Positions 10,497 through 22,302 of a stretch of 64,000 nt of DNA are shown piece by piece. The stretch is taken from assembly GCF_027409185.1 (NCBI RefSeq), contig NC_084474.1:26937382-27001381 (forward strand), read 5' to 3'. Both the position numbers and the translations under genes were made by a program. The stretch is from Cynocephalus volans (taxonomy: Eukaryota; Chordata; Mammalia; Dermoptera; Cynocephalidae). Positions within the stretch are counted from its first letter, which is position 1. Every line of letters starts with the position of its first letter. The notes below the pieces were generated by a model that worked only from the letters and a program-made list of their open reading frames with translations, searched no databases and was not told the DNA's origin.

Positions 10497-10900
10497 TGTG
10501 GTACCTTGGGTTGAATATCTCTCCAAAACTTAGCCCCCACTGAAACTGTTAAGAGGGTAGGAAATCCTATTACGGAAATTGAAAGGTGGCGCCTTGAAGA
10601 GGTGATTGGATTTTAGGACCATGCCCTAGTGAATGGATTAAAAATGGTGGTCAGGGGTGGGGTTCTGAGGGCTTTAAACAGAGAGTGAATGGGAAGGTCA
10701 CTCTCCACTCTCTCTGCTCTGCCATTCCACAATGTGATACCCTGCCATCACTGTCACCACCGAAGAAAGCCTACACCAGATGTGTTCCCCAGACTTGTGG
10801 ACTTCCCAGCCTCCAAAACTTTAAGCAATAAATTTTGCTTTCTTTATAAATTACCCAGTTCTGTGTATTTTGTTATTAGCAACAGAAGCAGACTAATACA
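10497..10900 (+). mobile_element. MaLR LTR (MST-like)
   Basis: It has the GGGTTGAATATCTCTCC start, GAAGAGGTGATTGGATTTTAGG, CTAGTGAATGGATTAA, the GACTTCCCAGCCTCCAAAAC block, AATAAATTTTGCTTTCTTTA and the final CAGACTAATACA. This is the order of MST/THE1-class LTRs of ERVL-MaLR. Solo, with no internal region. Confidence 0.8.
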
Positions 10901-11044
10901 CGTGGCATGAGTTTTATTTTACAATGTTTATGTTAGTAATATTCCTAAGATTTCATGTGCAAATTATGCTACATAAACAGGCATGGGACTACTTAAGCGG
11001 TTCTAAGAGTTTGTAGACTTCAACCTGATTATCAAGAGTTGACT

Positions 11045-11150
11045 GTTATATATAATAAAAATAAACAAAAAAAAGAGAGAAAGGGAGATAAAACAGAAAA
11101 AATAGAACAAGAAAAAATAAAAATAAATTTTAAAAAATTAAAAAAGATTT
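11045..11150 (+). repeat. A-rich tract
   Basis: Long imperfect A-rich stretch with AAAAATAAA and GAGAAAGGGAG interruptions. It could be a decayed retroposon tail. The upstream 10901-11044 is unassigned. Confidence 0.6.
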
Positions 11151-11153
11151 GAC

Positions 11154-11535
11154 TGTCATGAACTGGATGTTTGTACCCCCCCACCCCCAAATTCATATGT
11201 TGAAGCCCTAATCCCCAATATGATGCTATTTGGAAGTGAGGCCTTTGGGAAGTAATCAGGTTTAGATGAGGTCATAAGGGTGGGGTCCCCATGATGGGAT
11301 TAGTGCCCTTAAGAGAAGACAAGACACTACCGAGCCTTCCTCTCCTCTCCTGTCCCCTCTCTCTTTCTCTCTCTCTCGTCTCTATCTGTCTGTCTTTCTC
11401 CTTCTCTCCAACCTTCTGCAGTCGTGGGAAGCAGGCCCTCACCAGAAACTGAGCCCTGCTGGACTTCCAGCCTCCAGAACGGTGAGAAAATGTCTGTGGT
11501 GTAAGCCACCCAGTTGAGGGTATCTGCCTGAGCTA
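11154..11535 (+). mobile_element. MaLR LTR (MLT1A-like)
   Basis: AATTCATATGTTGAAGCCC, TTTGGGAAGTAATCAGG, GATGGGATTAGTGCCCTTA, a CT-rich stretch, CTTCCAGCCTCCAGAAC and a GTGTAAGCCACCCAG end. Same overall order as the neighbouring MST-like LTR but more degraded at its 3' end. Confidence 0.78.
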
Positions 11536-11764
11536 AGATATGACATTCTGAAGCAATGTAAGAGGAAAATCACAGAAATATTGACCTAGTGGGTCACTCC
11601 GAGGTGAAGACTGACTGCAAATAAAAACGATCCCTTTAACCAAACTGCATTAATACTCCTTTTTCTCAGATGAAGGGAGAGCAGAGCCATGATGAAAACC
11701 TGACGAGAATTCACCAGACGACATCAGAGGAGTGACAGGAAAAGTGCAGGATGACTGGATAAGA
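11536..11764. other. Unassigned sequence
   Basis: Short non-repetitive stretch between the MaLR LTR and an L1 3' end. No gene seen. Confidence 0.4.
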
Positions 11765-12300
11765 AAACATGGTAAATCAACACAATGGAATACTACTTAG
11801 CCATAAAAAAAAAAGAAATCGTGCCATTCACGGCAACATGAATAGGGTTAGAGAAAATTATGGTAAGTGAAACAAGCCAGGCCCAGAAAAAGAAATACTG
11901 CATGTCCTCACTTAAAAAATTGATCTCATGGAAGTAGAGAGTAGAATAGTGGTTACGAGAGACTCACAAGGGTAGGGTGGAGGGGGGCCTAAGAAGGGAG
12001 TGATCAATGGATGTGAAATTACAACTACATGGGAAGAATAAGTTCTAGCATTCTACAGCACTGTAGACAGACTACAGTTAACAGCAACTCATCGTATAAT
12101 TTAAAATAGCTAGTAGAGAGGATTTTGAATGTTCCCAACACAAAAAAAGGATGAATGTCTGAGGTGCTGGATATGCTAATTACACTGTTTTGATCATCGC
12201 ACATCCTACATATGTGCCTGAATACCACAATGTACCCTATAAATATATACATTTATTAAATGTCAATTAAGAAAAAATACATTTAATAAAAAGAAAAAAG
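11765..12300 (+). mobile_element. L1 3'UTR end
   Basis: CACAATGGAATACTACTTAGCC, GAAACAAGCCAGGCCCAG, GATCTCATGGAAGTAGAGAG, TAGTGGTTACGAGAG, then AATGTACCCTATAAATATA and an A-rich tail. 5'-truncated. Confidence 0.85.
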
Positions 12301-12655
12301 AAGTGCAGAGAGTCTGGTGGACACCATACGAGGGCCACGGGCAGGGCCACGTCTGTTTTGCTCACGTCTGTTTTATAGCACACATGGTACACACCCAAAA
12401 ATATTTGTTAAATGAATGACTCCAGCTGAGAAGTTTAGGGAGGTATAAGAATCATATTTCTGTGAAATTACATTTTAAATAGAAGATAATAACATTATGA
12501 GACACTATGTGAAAGTTATTTTGAGATTTGCTGTCATGGGTATGTATTCCTAGGAACAGTCAGTTGCATACACAATGCTGCATTTTAAGGGTGTAGTCTA
12601 TGGTCATCTGCAACAGAATCATCTCGACTTCCTGCCCCTCCATGAGCTCTCTCTC

Positions 12656-12757
12656 CTTTTTTTTTTTTTTTGGAGGTTGGCCAATTCAAGGATCTGAATC
12701 TTCAACGTTGGTGTTATCAGCACCACACTGTCCCAAGCGAGCTCATTGGCCAGCCCT
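12656..12757 (-). mobile_element. CYN monomer SINE
   Basis: A poly-T tract (the reverse of its tail) is followed by GGAGGTTGGCCAATTCAAGG, GGTGTTATCAGCACCACAC and an end at GGCCAGCC. Confidence 0.85.
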
Positions 12758-13229
12758 CCACAACCTCTCAAATCAGAGTCAGGCCCAGAGTTAGCAGGGT
12801 TTGGGAACTGCTGACCACAGGGGCCTGGTTTCTAAATAGCTTAAGCTTCATTTAGATAATTTAAGTATGTCCTCTAGGCTTTCTGTAAACTCTGTGTTTC
12901 TATTTCACATGAATCATTAATAAATTGATATGTTCTGGAAGAACTTCAGAAATACCTGGAAAACCTCTTTGTTTGTTCTTTTCCTTTTTTTGTTTATTTA
13001 TTTTATGGAAAATCTTTCTAAAGTAACTCTTATCTTTATTTTTATTACCAATGAAATGTGTGCTTATAGTAGAAAATCTGGGAAATACGGGTAAGCAATA
13101 AGAAGGAAAAAAGTAATCAATTACAGATGACTACTGTTAACTTTTTGGAATATTGTACACCTGTTCAGTAATTGTAGGCAGATATAAAATTTCATTGTTA
13201 TAAAACTAGAATCATGTTAATTTAGTTTT

Positions 13230-13328
13230 GGGCAGCTGACTGGTTAGCTCAGTTGGTCAGAGCATGGTGCTAATAACGCCAAGGTCCAGGGTTCAATCCC
13301 TGTACCAGCCAGCCACCAAAAAAAACCC

Positions 13329-13330
<2 letters not shown>
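13230..13330 (+). mobile_element. CYN monomer SINE, close to tRNA-Ile
   Basis: GGTTAGCTCAGTTGG, GTGCTAATAACGCC and GGGTTCAATCCCTGTACC match tRNA-Ile(AAU) A-arm, anticodon-arm and T-arm blocks, with the AAT anticodon still visible. The AGCCACCAAAA tail shows it is a SINE, not a tRNA gene. Confidence 0.9.

Positions 13331-13373
<43 letters not shown>
13331..13373 (+). repeat. (AT)n microsatellite
   Basis: About 20 perfect AT units directly follow the CYN A-rich tail, so the repeat probably grew from that tail. Confidence 0.95.
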
Positions 13374-13376
<3 letters not shown>

Positions 13377-13511
13377 TACTGTAACCTGTTATTTTTTTCA
13401 CAAGCCAATATATCTTGAACATTTTTGTCAATAAATATTCTTTCATAGCATTATTTTAATGATTATTCAGTATTCCATTATATGAATGACTCATAAAAAG
13501 ACTTTATCCCA

Positions 13512-13660
13512 GAGGTTCTCAACACCAGCTGCATAATATAATTACCTGCCCAGGCTCCAAAACAGACTAATTATTGCTGAATCTGGGGCTGGGGCCCAGG
13601 CATCAGCCCCAAATGATTCTAATGTAAAGAGACAGGATTGAAAAATAGTGATTTAACCAA
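13512..13660 (+). mobile_element. MER5-like hAT remnant
   Basis: Starts CAGAGGTTCTCAACACCAGCTG, followed by an AATTACCTGCCCAGGCTCC-type segment and a GGGGCCCAGGCATCAG-type segment, as in MER5/Charlie elements. Confidence 0.6.
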
Positions 13661-13759
13661 TGATTAATTTGACATATTTTCAATTTTATGCTTGAACATT
13701 GATAAACTTCTCTGTAGCTAAGTCTTTGTCACATTCATGATGACTTCTTCCAAATACCT

Positions 13760-14040
13760 ACAAATGAAGAAAGAAAGACCACAATAAAATGTTGAACTTT
13801 CAGAACGGGAGGACAGACCTATAGTTTCTAGAGATGGAAAAGGGGGAGAGGGAAGGGGGTTAGGAAGTAATTGGGTAAAGGACACAAAGAGTAATTACGA
13901 TTTGTAATGATGAACATGCTAATAATATTGATTTGATCATCATATACTATAAACAAATACTGACAGTCAACTCTGTACCCCATAAATACGTTTTATCAAA
14001 AATGAATAAATAAATAAATTGTTTAGGGGGAAAATAAATA
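13760..14040 (+). mobile_element. L1 3' end (colugo-type)
   Basis: AATGTTGAACTTTCAGAACG, GATTTGATCATCATATACT and TCTGTACCCCATAAATACG, then an AAATAAATAAAT tail. Closely related ends lie at 23110-23335 and 32645-32893. Confidence 0.75.
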
Positions 14041-14094
14041 AACAAATACCTAGAAATGTTTAACATCTGGTGGCAGCAAAACCTAAGGACTATT

Positions 14095-14257
14095 ACTTTC
14101 TTTTTTCTTTTTTTTTTAAAGATGACCAGTAAGGGGATCTTAACCCTTGACTTGGTGTTGTCAGCACCACGCTCTCCCAAGTGAGCCAACCGGCCATCCC
14201 TATATGAGATCCGAACCCATGGCCTTGGTTCTCCGGAGTGTGCCACGGGCCGGCCCC
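14095..14257 (-). mobile_element. CYN dimer SINE
   Basis: Minus-strand dimer with poly-T, the reverse of TTACTGGTCATCTTT, both units, and GGGCCGGCCCGTGG at its 5' end. Unit 1 has lost part of its middle. Unit 2 reads CTCACTTGGGAGAGCG. Target duplication AAGGACTATT (14085-14094 and 14259-14268). Confidence 0.9.
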
Positions 14258-14269
14258 CAAGGACTATTT

Positions 14270-14395
14270 CTGGCCAGTATCTAAAACCTAGTTAGATTAT
14301 ACGGTGTTTACTGTAAAATATTTTCAACTTTTCTATATATTTGAAAATGCTCATAATCAACTATTGGGAAAAAGAAAATCTCGCAGCTTATTAAT
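14270..14395 (+). mobile_element. Possible L1 3'-end remnant
   Basis: The ATATTTTCAACTTTTCTATATA and TTTGAAAATGCTCATAAT blocks resemble old L1 3' ends. Weak. Confidence 0.35.
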
Positions 14396-16169
14396 AACTT
14401 TAACAAAAAATATAAAAAGTGGTAAATATCCTATCAGTAATTAGCTGGACTTCCCGTTCTCTACAATAGAGTTTTGTAAACGGTAAACATGCACTTGGCA
14501 TTGCATTTGGTAAACAGAATTAGCATCTCCACACAGACAGGAAGCACAAAATAATAGTAAATTCCCCAGGGGAGGGGTTAGTTTTGGGGACTTTGGAGCA
14601 TTAAACAGAGAAATTGCTGTCTACATGAAAATGTATCAAAGTGTAGACCACAGCCTCCCGAGCTGTGCATACAAAAAAACCCATCAATAAGGAGCTCGCA
14701 ACTTCAGGTCAGGAGGCAGAATGTCTACAGTTAAATATATTCACAGTGCATGCACAGATAATAGAGTGCAAGCAGAATGAAATTCATTTAGTGGCCCTAG
14801 AGTGAAGAACGTCCTAGAGTCAGGAAAGCTTTCCTAGGAGAGGTGGTTTATTTATTTTTTTTTTATTATTTTATTTTTTGCCATCTGGCTAGTACGGGGA
14901 GCCTAGAAGAGGTTCATCTGGGGCTACCACTGCACCTTCGCCAGGCTGTTCTCTCCTCCACCACCAAAAAGCACCCAACAACATTAACGATTAATACTGG
15001 AGATAGACATGCCAGGTCATTCATTACTAAGAAAAAGAAAAAAGGAATTCAAGTTTAACATCAGGCAAAGTGGAATTCAAGTCAAAAGGTTTAAGGCACT
15101 ACTCACAAAATGTATCATCTCCATAGAAGATATCATCTTTCACCTTTAAAAACACAACTAATAGCATCCAAAGATAAAAAGCAAACAGAAATACAAGGAA
15201 AAGTTAAGACCCATCATTACATTATGGGAGCTATCTGTGCCTCTTACATCAGGTTGCTTTGCATCACACAGATTGCCACCTCTGTTCCCATGGGTGACAG
15301 AGCTGCAAAGGATTACTCAAAGCCCATTTCTTCCAAGCAGTGAGAGACCCCAAAGGGGTTAATCTCCCAGAACGCTCAAGAGCAAGGCATTCAGTCCTTG
15401 GGAAATTAACCATGAATTGCGGTTCTCTCCCCACATTTATTTTCCAGACCAGGAAGTTACAGAAAAAGAACATAGGTGGGGTAATAGTTTAACAACAGAG
15501 GCTGGTAATAAGTAAAGTGACATTCCACAATGCAATTTGCAAAAGGTTAAGTCGACCCACCAACAAAAGCTTGATCTTAGCAAACATTCTCTTTCCCAAC
15601 AACAATTTCCCAGTATCTTTACATATCAGTCAGTAACTTGTCTGTCCTCGAGCCAGCAACCTTGCTGTGCTACAATTCTTTCTTACAACAGAGACTTTAG
15701 CCTAAAGAAAGTTTCCTGTTTTTTGAAAGGTCAGTATTTTATATGTACTTTTAAGAAATTAGGCTAAACGTGAAACTACAGGGAACTAGATTCTGTGAAA
15801 TATATTTGCTTTATAAATGTAAGTATACTCCACACATGGATTTTTTTTTTTTTATCCTCTGCCTATGACTTTGTTTATCAAGTACAATTATCTAAACTAG
15901 GAGAACCCTACCTACTACATTTAGGATTCTTGTGTCCAATATGTGCAAAACCTAGGAAACAGCATTCTTAGAGGGCTGCCCTAATGCGGCATATTTTTGC
16001 TATTAAATATGTAAAGATCAAAGACTATCTAGTTGGAACCAGACATTTACCAACTCAGCTTGTGCTTTGACGTGATAGAGATAGACAATGAACCCAGCAG
16101 TGCTCCCTTAACAGAGTCAAATAAGAGGAAAGAAAGAGGGAAGGAGGAAGTCAGAAGGAGAGAAAGGAA
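14396..16169. other. Mostly unique sequence
   Basis: About 1.8 kb, AT-rich, with short poly-T runs at 14855-14880 and 15840-15855. I recognise no gene and no clear repeat. Short open frames are scattered. Confidence 0.5.
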
Positions 16170-16280
16170 AGAAAAGAAATAAACCTTTACCAAATAGCCA
16201 GGTACTATGCTAGGTGCTTTCACAAATATTAGTTCTAAATTACATGCCTGTTAAGTCAGAAATAGTCTCTCTGACATTAA
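16170..16280 (+). mobile_element. MIR fragment
   Basis: AGGTACTATGCTAGGTGCTTTCAC is typical of the MIR core region. The rest is decayed. Confidence 0.5.
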
Positions 16281-16789
16281 TCACGATGAGCAGGGCCAGA
16301 TTGTTTTAAAGCCCTAAAGCTTAGAACATGAATTAATTTGTCCTCTAAATCCAGGTCTCTCTTAAACAAATAATGTTAATGCTGGAGAGGGTTATGAGAT
16401 CAAGATCTCTGTGTGCATTTAAATTCCTCATCCTGCCTCAATTCCAAAATAAATATTCAGGTACCTAGCCTTTCAATCTGCTTAAGGGGAGATTTTTTCC
16501 CCCAACTTTCTCTTTCCTGGGCGTGGGAGTTGACAGTGAAACAGATAGATACAGAGCATACATTGAATGCCTACTGTGTGACTTAAAGAGCAGCAGTAGT
16601 TTGCAAGCTTAATTGCACACATCGTTTGTTTATATACTCTGAACTCATATCAAGTAAAATCTAGTTAAAATTAGGGAAAAGAAATGTTTGCCTTTTGAGA
16701 AAGGCAGATATGACTGACATCTTCAGATATGTGAAACACTGTGGTGCTGGAGAGATTAGCTTTACTCTGTGTATATCCAGAGGGCAGGG
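16281..16789. other. Unassigned sequence
   Basis: No recognisable gene or repeat. Confidence 0.4.
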
Positions 16790-16970
16790 CTAGGACGTGG
16801 AGGTGTCAGGGAGGCCCCGTATTAATTAGAACTCTTCCACAATGAGATGGGCTGCGTGGTGAGATGGTGAAGCCCTTCATGGGGGGTACTCGTGCAGAAG
16901 CTGGAAGACGGTCTATCAGGGATGCCAGACCTGGGATTTCTGCCTACATTGGAAAGAAGAAATAGATCAA
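16790..16970 (+). mobile_element. Possible L3/CR1 LINE 3' fragment
   Basis: AGAAGCTGGAAGACGGTCTATC, GGGATGCCAG and GGGATTTCTGCCTACATTGG blocks resemble the 3' end of mammalian L3. Confidence 0.45.
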
Positions 16971-17299
16971 CGGTTCCCAAATACCTGTCCAGATATGGCA
17001 AAAAAAAAAAACTCTACTGATCCATGACAAAACAATAAAAAAAATAAGAACAATTTCATGAATTTTTCCTAGAGCTCACTTTATTGAACATAAAGGATTG
17101 CTCTTACTTCTGGGAGTATTCAAAATTACTCCTTCCAATTTTTTCATTGTTGGGATCTTCTCTCTTCTATGAAATGGTGGTGGCAGGAGATGATGCTTTT
17201 GTAACAAGCTTACTTAGCAAAATTAAAAATAGCATCACTAGGCTGACTATCCCAATTTTTTTCCTACATTGATGGTTTAAAGAATTTGAATTGGCTAAC

Positions 17300-18150
17300 T
17301 ACATGATTAGATGAACTCAAAGTTCATCCAGCCGTTGGAGCCAAACACATGGGGGTCATCCTTGAGTCTTTTCCTTACTGAGGGAAGGTAAGACCCCCAC
17401 ATCCAACCCTCGGAGTGTCATGTTGATTCTATGTCCAAAACACAACCCCAAAGTGGCCCTTCTCTCCCACATGATGACCTGGCCAAGTCCCTACCATCTC
17501 TCTCACCAGGACCCCTGCCCCAGGTTCCTAACCCATCTCCATGGCTCCACTCTTTGCCCCTCACTTCAATTCATTCTCAATCAGACACTTGAGCAATTAA
17601 AATGCAAATTAGTTCATGACCTTCCCCTTAAAGCCCTTGAATGGCCTCACATTCCATCTAGAATAAAATCCAAATACCTTAACCATGACAGAAGGCCCTA
17701 CCAGATCTTTCCTCTGCCACCCTCTTCAACCTCAGTTTACCCTTTTGTCCATACAGGCTTTCAATCCTTCAAACACACCAACCTTGTTTCTGCTTTAGGA
17801 TTTGGTCTTGTTTTTCCTTCTGATTTGAACACTCTTCCCCCAGATCTTCCGAGGGCTGATTTCTCCCTTTCACAACTAGGGCCTCAAATGTCATCTTTTC
17901 AGAGAAATATTCCAAGACCACTTGCTCCTGTCCCCAATCCCACCCCTCTTTACCAATGAGATAACATTTTGTTCTGTTTTGTTCTTTTTGACCCATATTT
18001 ATAATTGAAATTGTCTTGTCTGTTTGTTTACATGTTTATTGTCTGTCTTCCCCTCTAGAAGGAAAGCTCCCTGAGGGCAGGAGCTACTTCGCCTTGCTCA
18101 CTTCAGTATTTCCAGCTAAGTAGCAGCACCTGGCAGCTTAAGGAATGAAT
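17300..18150 (+). mobile_element. L2 LINE, 3' part
   Basis: Long sense L2 match: CCCTTGAATGGCCTCACATTCC, AATAAAATCCAAATACCTTA, GACAGAAGGCCCTACCAGATC, GAACACTCTTCCCCC, CTCAAATGTCATC, then the 3'UTR with AGAAGGAAAGCTCCCTGAGG and GGAATGAATG at the end. The 179-codon frame at 17420-17959 lies inside it and is a chance or decayed frame. Confidence 0.85.
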
Positions 18151-18469
18151 GCAAACGTACCTTCCAACTCTACGATTCCAGGACCCTTTTTATCTGCCCA
18201 AAATATCTTTCTGTGAACAAACACACTTAATGAAAGCATTATTTACTAAAGAAAAAAAAAGTAATGTAACCTCTAGCTCTGATCCAAATCAAAATATAAT
18301 TTATAGTGATACAGTTGCTGATTTGTCTTATGGTGAGACAGGGATCGTGGTACCTTTTGCCCATAAGAACAAGTGGAAGCCATGCTCAAACAGGAGAAAA
18401 ACATGGATTTTTCAAAAATGCCAGAGTCTCAAAATATATTCAGAGATGGACTGAGAAATGATAGTAATA

Positions 18470-18665
18470 ATTACGTCCATAGCTAGCACTTAGATTGTTC
18501 CGAACCAGGCACTGTTCTGAGCGCTGTTTGTGAACTTCTTTAATCTCCACCACAATCTTCAAGAAAGGTACTATTATTATTCTCATTTTACAGAGGAGAA
18601 AAACTGACCAATTTAGCTTCAAGTCACCTACAGAAAAAAGTGGCCGGCTCTGACATTGTTTCTCA
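18470..18665 (+). mobile_element. MIR
   Basis: AGCTAGCACTTAGATTG, CAGGCACTGTTCTGAGCGC, TATTATTCTCATTTTACAGA, GAGGAGAAAAACTGA. Confidence 0.8.
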
Positions 18666-19810
18666 CGTTTAATGACTCTCACGGTGGGATCAGCACTCAT
18701 TCAAATTTCTTTTCTTTCCAGCTTCTCTCCGCATGATGGAGAAAGGGAAATCTTCATTCTTTTCTCATGCAAAGATAAATTCCAGTAACACAGATAATCT
18801 GCCATGACCTATAATTTTCCTTAATAGGATGTGTCAATTTTTTACTTTTGTGAGACACGTTATGCAAATAAGCATAGCCAAAAGGAAGGCACAAAAGAAG
18901 AGGCAACAGCAACAGGAAAACGGAACGATAACGCCCCTGACGTTTTCTACTATAGCAGCAATCTGCTGAAAAGCAACCTGGTCGATGCGCAGAGGGTCAG
19001 AATACTCTCAGGCAAGAACTATACAGCTGCTCCCAATCTGGCTCCGAGCAAGCACCACCTGAGCGCTGACTGCTGCAAGAAGCCAAGAGTCTCCTTAATT
19101 AACTCTCTCCTGCCCCCACTTATTAACATCTGTTCCTCCACAAGGCAGAGAAGGAAAACACTGCATTTTCAGTAGTGCCTCTCCATTCAGAGGCTGGCCA
19201 TTAGAGTCTGGCCTGGGTGATACATTTTATGTGGCAGTGCCCAGCAATATGGCCTGCTAGCACCTTGCTCTCGGAGCTCCTCTGACATATGTCTGCATGC
19301 AAAAGAGAAAAAAAAGAAAAAGAAAATGACATTCGCATATTAAATGGCTCATCTGGTGGGAGTAACACCTGCAGCGGAAAGGGGCAGGAGACAAGAACTG
19401 AGGAGGTGTGAAAGAGGCATTTCTCCATTTATCTAAATAACATTAGGAGGACCTCATCAAAAAACAAAATGTCTGGGCCTTGGACGATTTCCAAAGTGGA
19501 GGAAATTGAGTGGAGGGTGCTGACCAGACCTATCGTCCTGACAATAAGGAAGACCAGAGGTCGTGGCTTGGTCTCTGAGCTCATGCTGAATCTGAGAATT
19601 TAAGAACCAGCTTTCAGATCAATTTCTAAATGGCCAGATTTAATGTATTGGCACTTAGAGCCAAGAAACAAATTCCTTTTATAGAACGCTTTTGTGTTTT
19701 AGAGAGACGCCGAGCATGTCTGCTTCAAATTTCTCACTGGCTTTTGTTTCTCAAGAACTCGATATACCATTTTAAGCTCTGTCTTTTTAAAGACAAGCTG
19801 TAAATTTATT
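18666..19810. other. Unique sequence
   Basis: About 1.1 kb without recognised repeats. Mixed composition around 18880-19290 with several open frames (114 aa plus at 18831-19175). No domain recognised and no splice context established. It could hold conserved noncoding sequence; comparison would decide. Confidence 0.5.
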
Positions 19811-19970
19811 TCAAAAAGTAAACTGTTAGTGGTGATGGCTGCACAACAGCGTGAATGTACTTAGTACCACTGAACTGTACACGCTTAAAAATAGTTAAAA
19901 ATGGTCAATTTTATGTTCTGTATATTGCACTACAATATTAAAATGTTTTATTTGGAAAAGAAAGTAAATG
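19811..19970 (+). mobile_element. Old L1 3'-end fragment
   Basis: GTGGTGATGGCTGCACAAC, CACTGAACTGTACACGCTTA and TCAATTTTATGTTCTGTATAT match L1M-class 3' ends. Confidence 0.6.
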
Positions 19971-20888
19971 GAGACATATTTGAAAGTTTCATCTCTAATA
20001 ATAAAGTACAGAGACATGTAATGCTGACAACAGTAATTTTACATAAATATGTTAAATATTAAATGACAAAACCGCAAACAAGAGAGTTAATAAAACAAAT
20101 GTGAAATAGTTTGATTTCAGGCATAATGTTCCCGTGGGAACCCACAAATTTTACTAACAGTCAAAATAGATGCATTTTTTACTGAAGGTTGGAGTCAAAA
20201 TATTGAATGCATCTAAAGGTCTTTGGGGAATTTTAACAAATCAAAAATCAAATCACTTAAAATTTTGATTATTTTAATTTTCTAAAATGATGGGAAATAC
20301 GGTTTCAATTAAATTCTACTCATTTTACAAAAATCCTTTAAAAGTTGTCAGATTTTCTTGGCATCATCAATGGAACAGAATATAGTCTAGAAATAAATTC
20401 AAATTCATGCAGGAATTTAATATATGGTAAAGGTAGACTTTCAAATAAGCAAGGAAAAGATACATTAACCAATCAATAATATAATGACAATTGAGTAGCC
20501 ATCTGAAAAATAAAAATAAAGATAACGGATTCCTACCTTATTCTACACAACAAAATAAAATAAATTCTAAATAAATCAAAGAAATAATGATGAAAAAAAG
20601 GAAGAAGAAACCATAAAACTATGAAAAGAAAACATGGAAGAATTTTTAAAATAATCTCGGAGTCAGGGAAGCCTTAGTAAGATACAACATCCAAAAGACA
20701 TAAAATAATATATCAATGAAATAAAGAGAAATGATAAAATATGAGAAAAATATTTGCAACAAACATAAACAATAAAGTAATAATTTATTAATAAAGAATG
20801 CCTAGGATTAGGATTGATTAAAAAAACAAAACAAAAACCCAGTCGCCAGAAAAACCATTCATACAAAGACGCTTTTATGAACTGCTCA
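19971..20888 (+). mobile_element. Ancient L1 (L1M/L1ME-like), left part
   Basis: ORF2-end-like blocks in sense orientation: CTAGAAATAAATTCAAATTCA, TTTAATATATGGTAAAGG, AGCCATCTGAAAAATAAAAAT, AAAACATGGAAGAATTTTTA, AATCTCGGAGTCAGGGAAG, ATATTTGCAAC. It continues at 23336, past the inserted L1. The last 171 bp (20718-20888) are repeated there. Confidence 0.75.
20718..20888 (+). repeat. Left copy of long direct repeat flanking an L1
   Basis: Starts GAAATAAAGAGAAATGATAA and ends near ACTGCTCA. Aligns along its length, with substitutions and small gaps, to 23336-23500. The first 80 bases are nearly identical. Confidence 0.8.
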
Positions 20889-21433
20889 GACGTGAGCACT
20901 TCCCAGTGGTAACCCTTCTCCTGCTCCTGCTGCAGCCTGCCCCCACCCCCACCCATGGTTGCCTGTGCCATTCTCTACTCCCAGAGCTGTGGCCCTTCTC
21001 CCCCCACAGGAGTTCATCCTGCATGGCACACCCTACCACAAGGCCCACATAGCCCACAGAGTCTTTCCCAGCTGCCTGCATGGCACCAGCCACCTGCATA
21101 GCTCCAGCCTTCCAGCTGCTGGCACAGCCCTGGGATTCTCACATGATCCCAATTGCCTGGCTGTGGGTGCGACTCCACCTGCCCATGCAGACCCAGACAG
21201 GCACATGGCCCCAGCCATATCATAGCTGCTGGCAATCCCAGGAACTACTGAGTCTACCTGGAACTACTAAATCTACCGAGTCTACCCAGAATCAAAACTA
21301 AAACACCCCACCCAATGGGCAGTATATAACAAATCTATAGGAGGGAGTATCTCTCCTCAAAAGCCACCCTAGAGTAATATAAGAAGCAACCATTTTCCCA
21401 GGTGACTAGACATCAATGTAGGAATATTAGAAA

Positions 21434-21452
21434 CACACACACACACACACAA
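21434..21452 (+). repeat. (CA)n short microsatellite
   Basis: About nine CA units inside the L1 5' segment. Confidence 0.9.
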
Positions 21453-22132
21453 ATGATACCACCAAAGGAATGCTCTAATTTAATTCCCAAACACTAGACC
21501 TCAAAAAACAGGACACCCTTGAAATGTCTGAAAAAGAATTCCAAGTAACAATCTTAAAGAAACTCAATGGGACACAAGAAGACTCAGTTAGACAACACAA
21601 TTAGACCTAAAGAAAGAGATAGACCCCAATACAATAATATCTGGGGACCTGAACACACCTCTCTCAACACTGGACAGACCATCTAGGCAACAAATCAACA
21701 GAGAAATACAGGATTTAAACCACACTTTAGACCAATTGGACTTGGCAGATATCTATAGAACATTTCATCCAATGACTACAGAATATACATTCTTCTCATC
21801 AGCACATGGAACATTCTCCAAGATAGATCACATATTAGATCACAAACCAAATCTCAACAAATTCAAAAAAATTGAAATCATTTCAAATATCTTTTCAGAC
21901 CACAACAGATTAAAAGTAGAAATCAATAACAAATGAAACTCTGGAGACTATATAAACACATGAAAATTTAACAACATGCTCCTAAACAATACATGGGTCC
22001 AAGAAGAAATTAAACAGGAAATAAAAAAATTTCTTGAACTAATGAAAATAAAAACACACCATACCAAAACCTGTGGGATACTGCAAAAGCAGTACTAAGA
22101 AGGAAGCTTATAGCCATAAATGCTTACATCAA

Positions 22133-22302
22133 GGGCCGGCCCACGGCTCACTCGGGAGAGTGCAGTGCTGATAACAGCAAGGTCACAGGTTCGGATCCTA
22201 TATATGGATGGCTGGTTGGCTCACTGGATGAGCGTGGTGCTGACAACACCAAGCCAAGGGTTGAGATCCCCTTACCGGTCATCTTTAAAAAAAAAAAAAA
22301 AA
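22133..22302 (+). mobile_element. CYN dimer SINE
   Basis: GGGCCGGCCCACGGCTCAC start, unit 2 with CTCACTGGATGAGCG, CTTACCGGTCATCTTT and a poly-A tail. Target duplication AAATGCTTACATCAA on both sides. Confidence 0.95.

Larger units (their letters stand above)
13020..13511 (-). mobile_element. Old L1 3' fragment (L1M/L1ME-like)
   Basis: Antisense blocks: TAGTAGAAAATCTGGGAAATAC, GACTACTGTTAACTTTTTGG, CAATATATCTTGAACATTTTT, CAATAAATATTCTTTCATAG, GTATTCCATTATATGAATG. Interrupted by a CYN copy and its AT microsatellite. Confidence 0.65.

Noticed and set aside
13236-13311. Possible functional tRNA-Ile gene
   Set aside because: Extra bases in the arms, a SINE-type AGCCACCAAAA tail, no poly-T terminator directly after it, and many related copies show that it is a CYN SINE.
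17420-17959. 179-aa plus-strand frame
   Set aside because: Lies wholly within an L2 3' region and does not carry an L2 enzyme motif.
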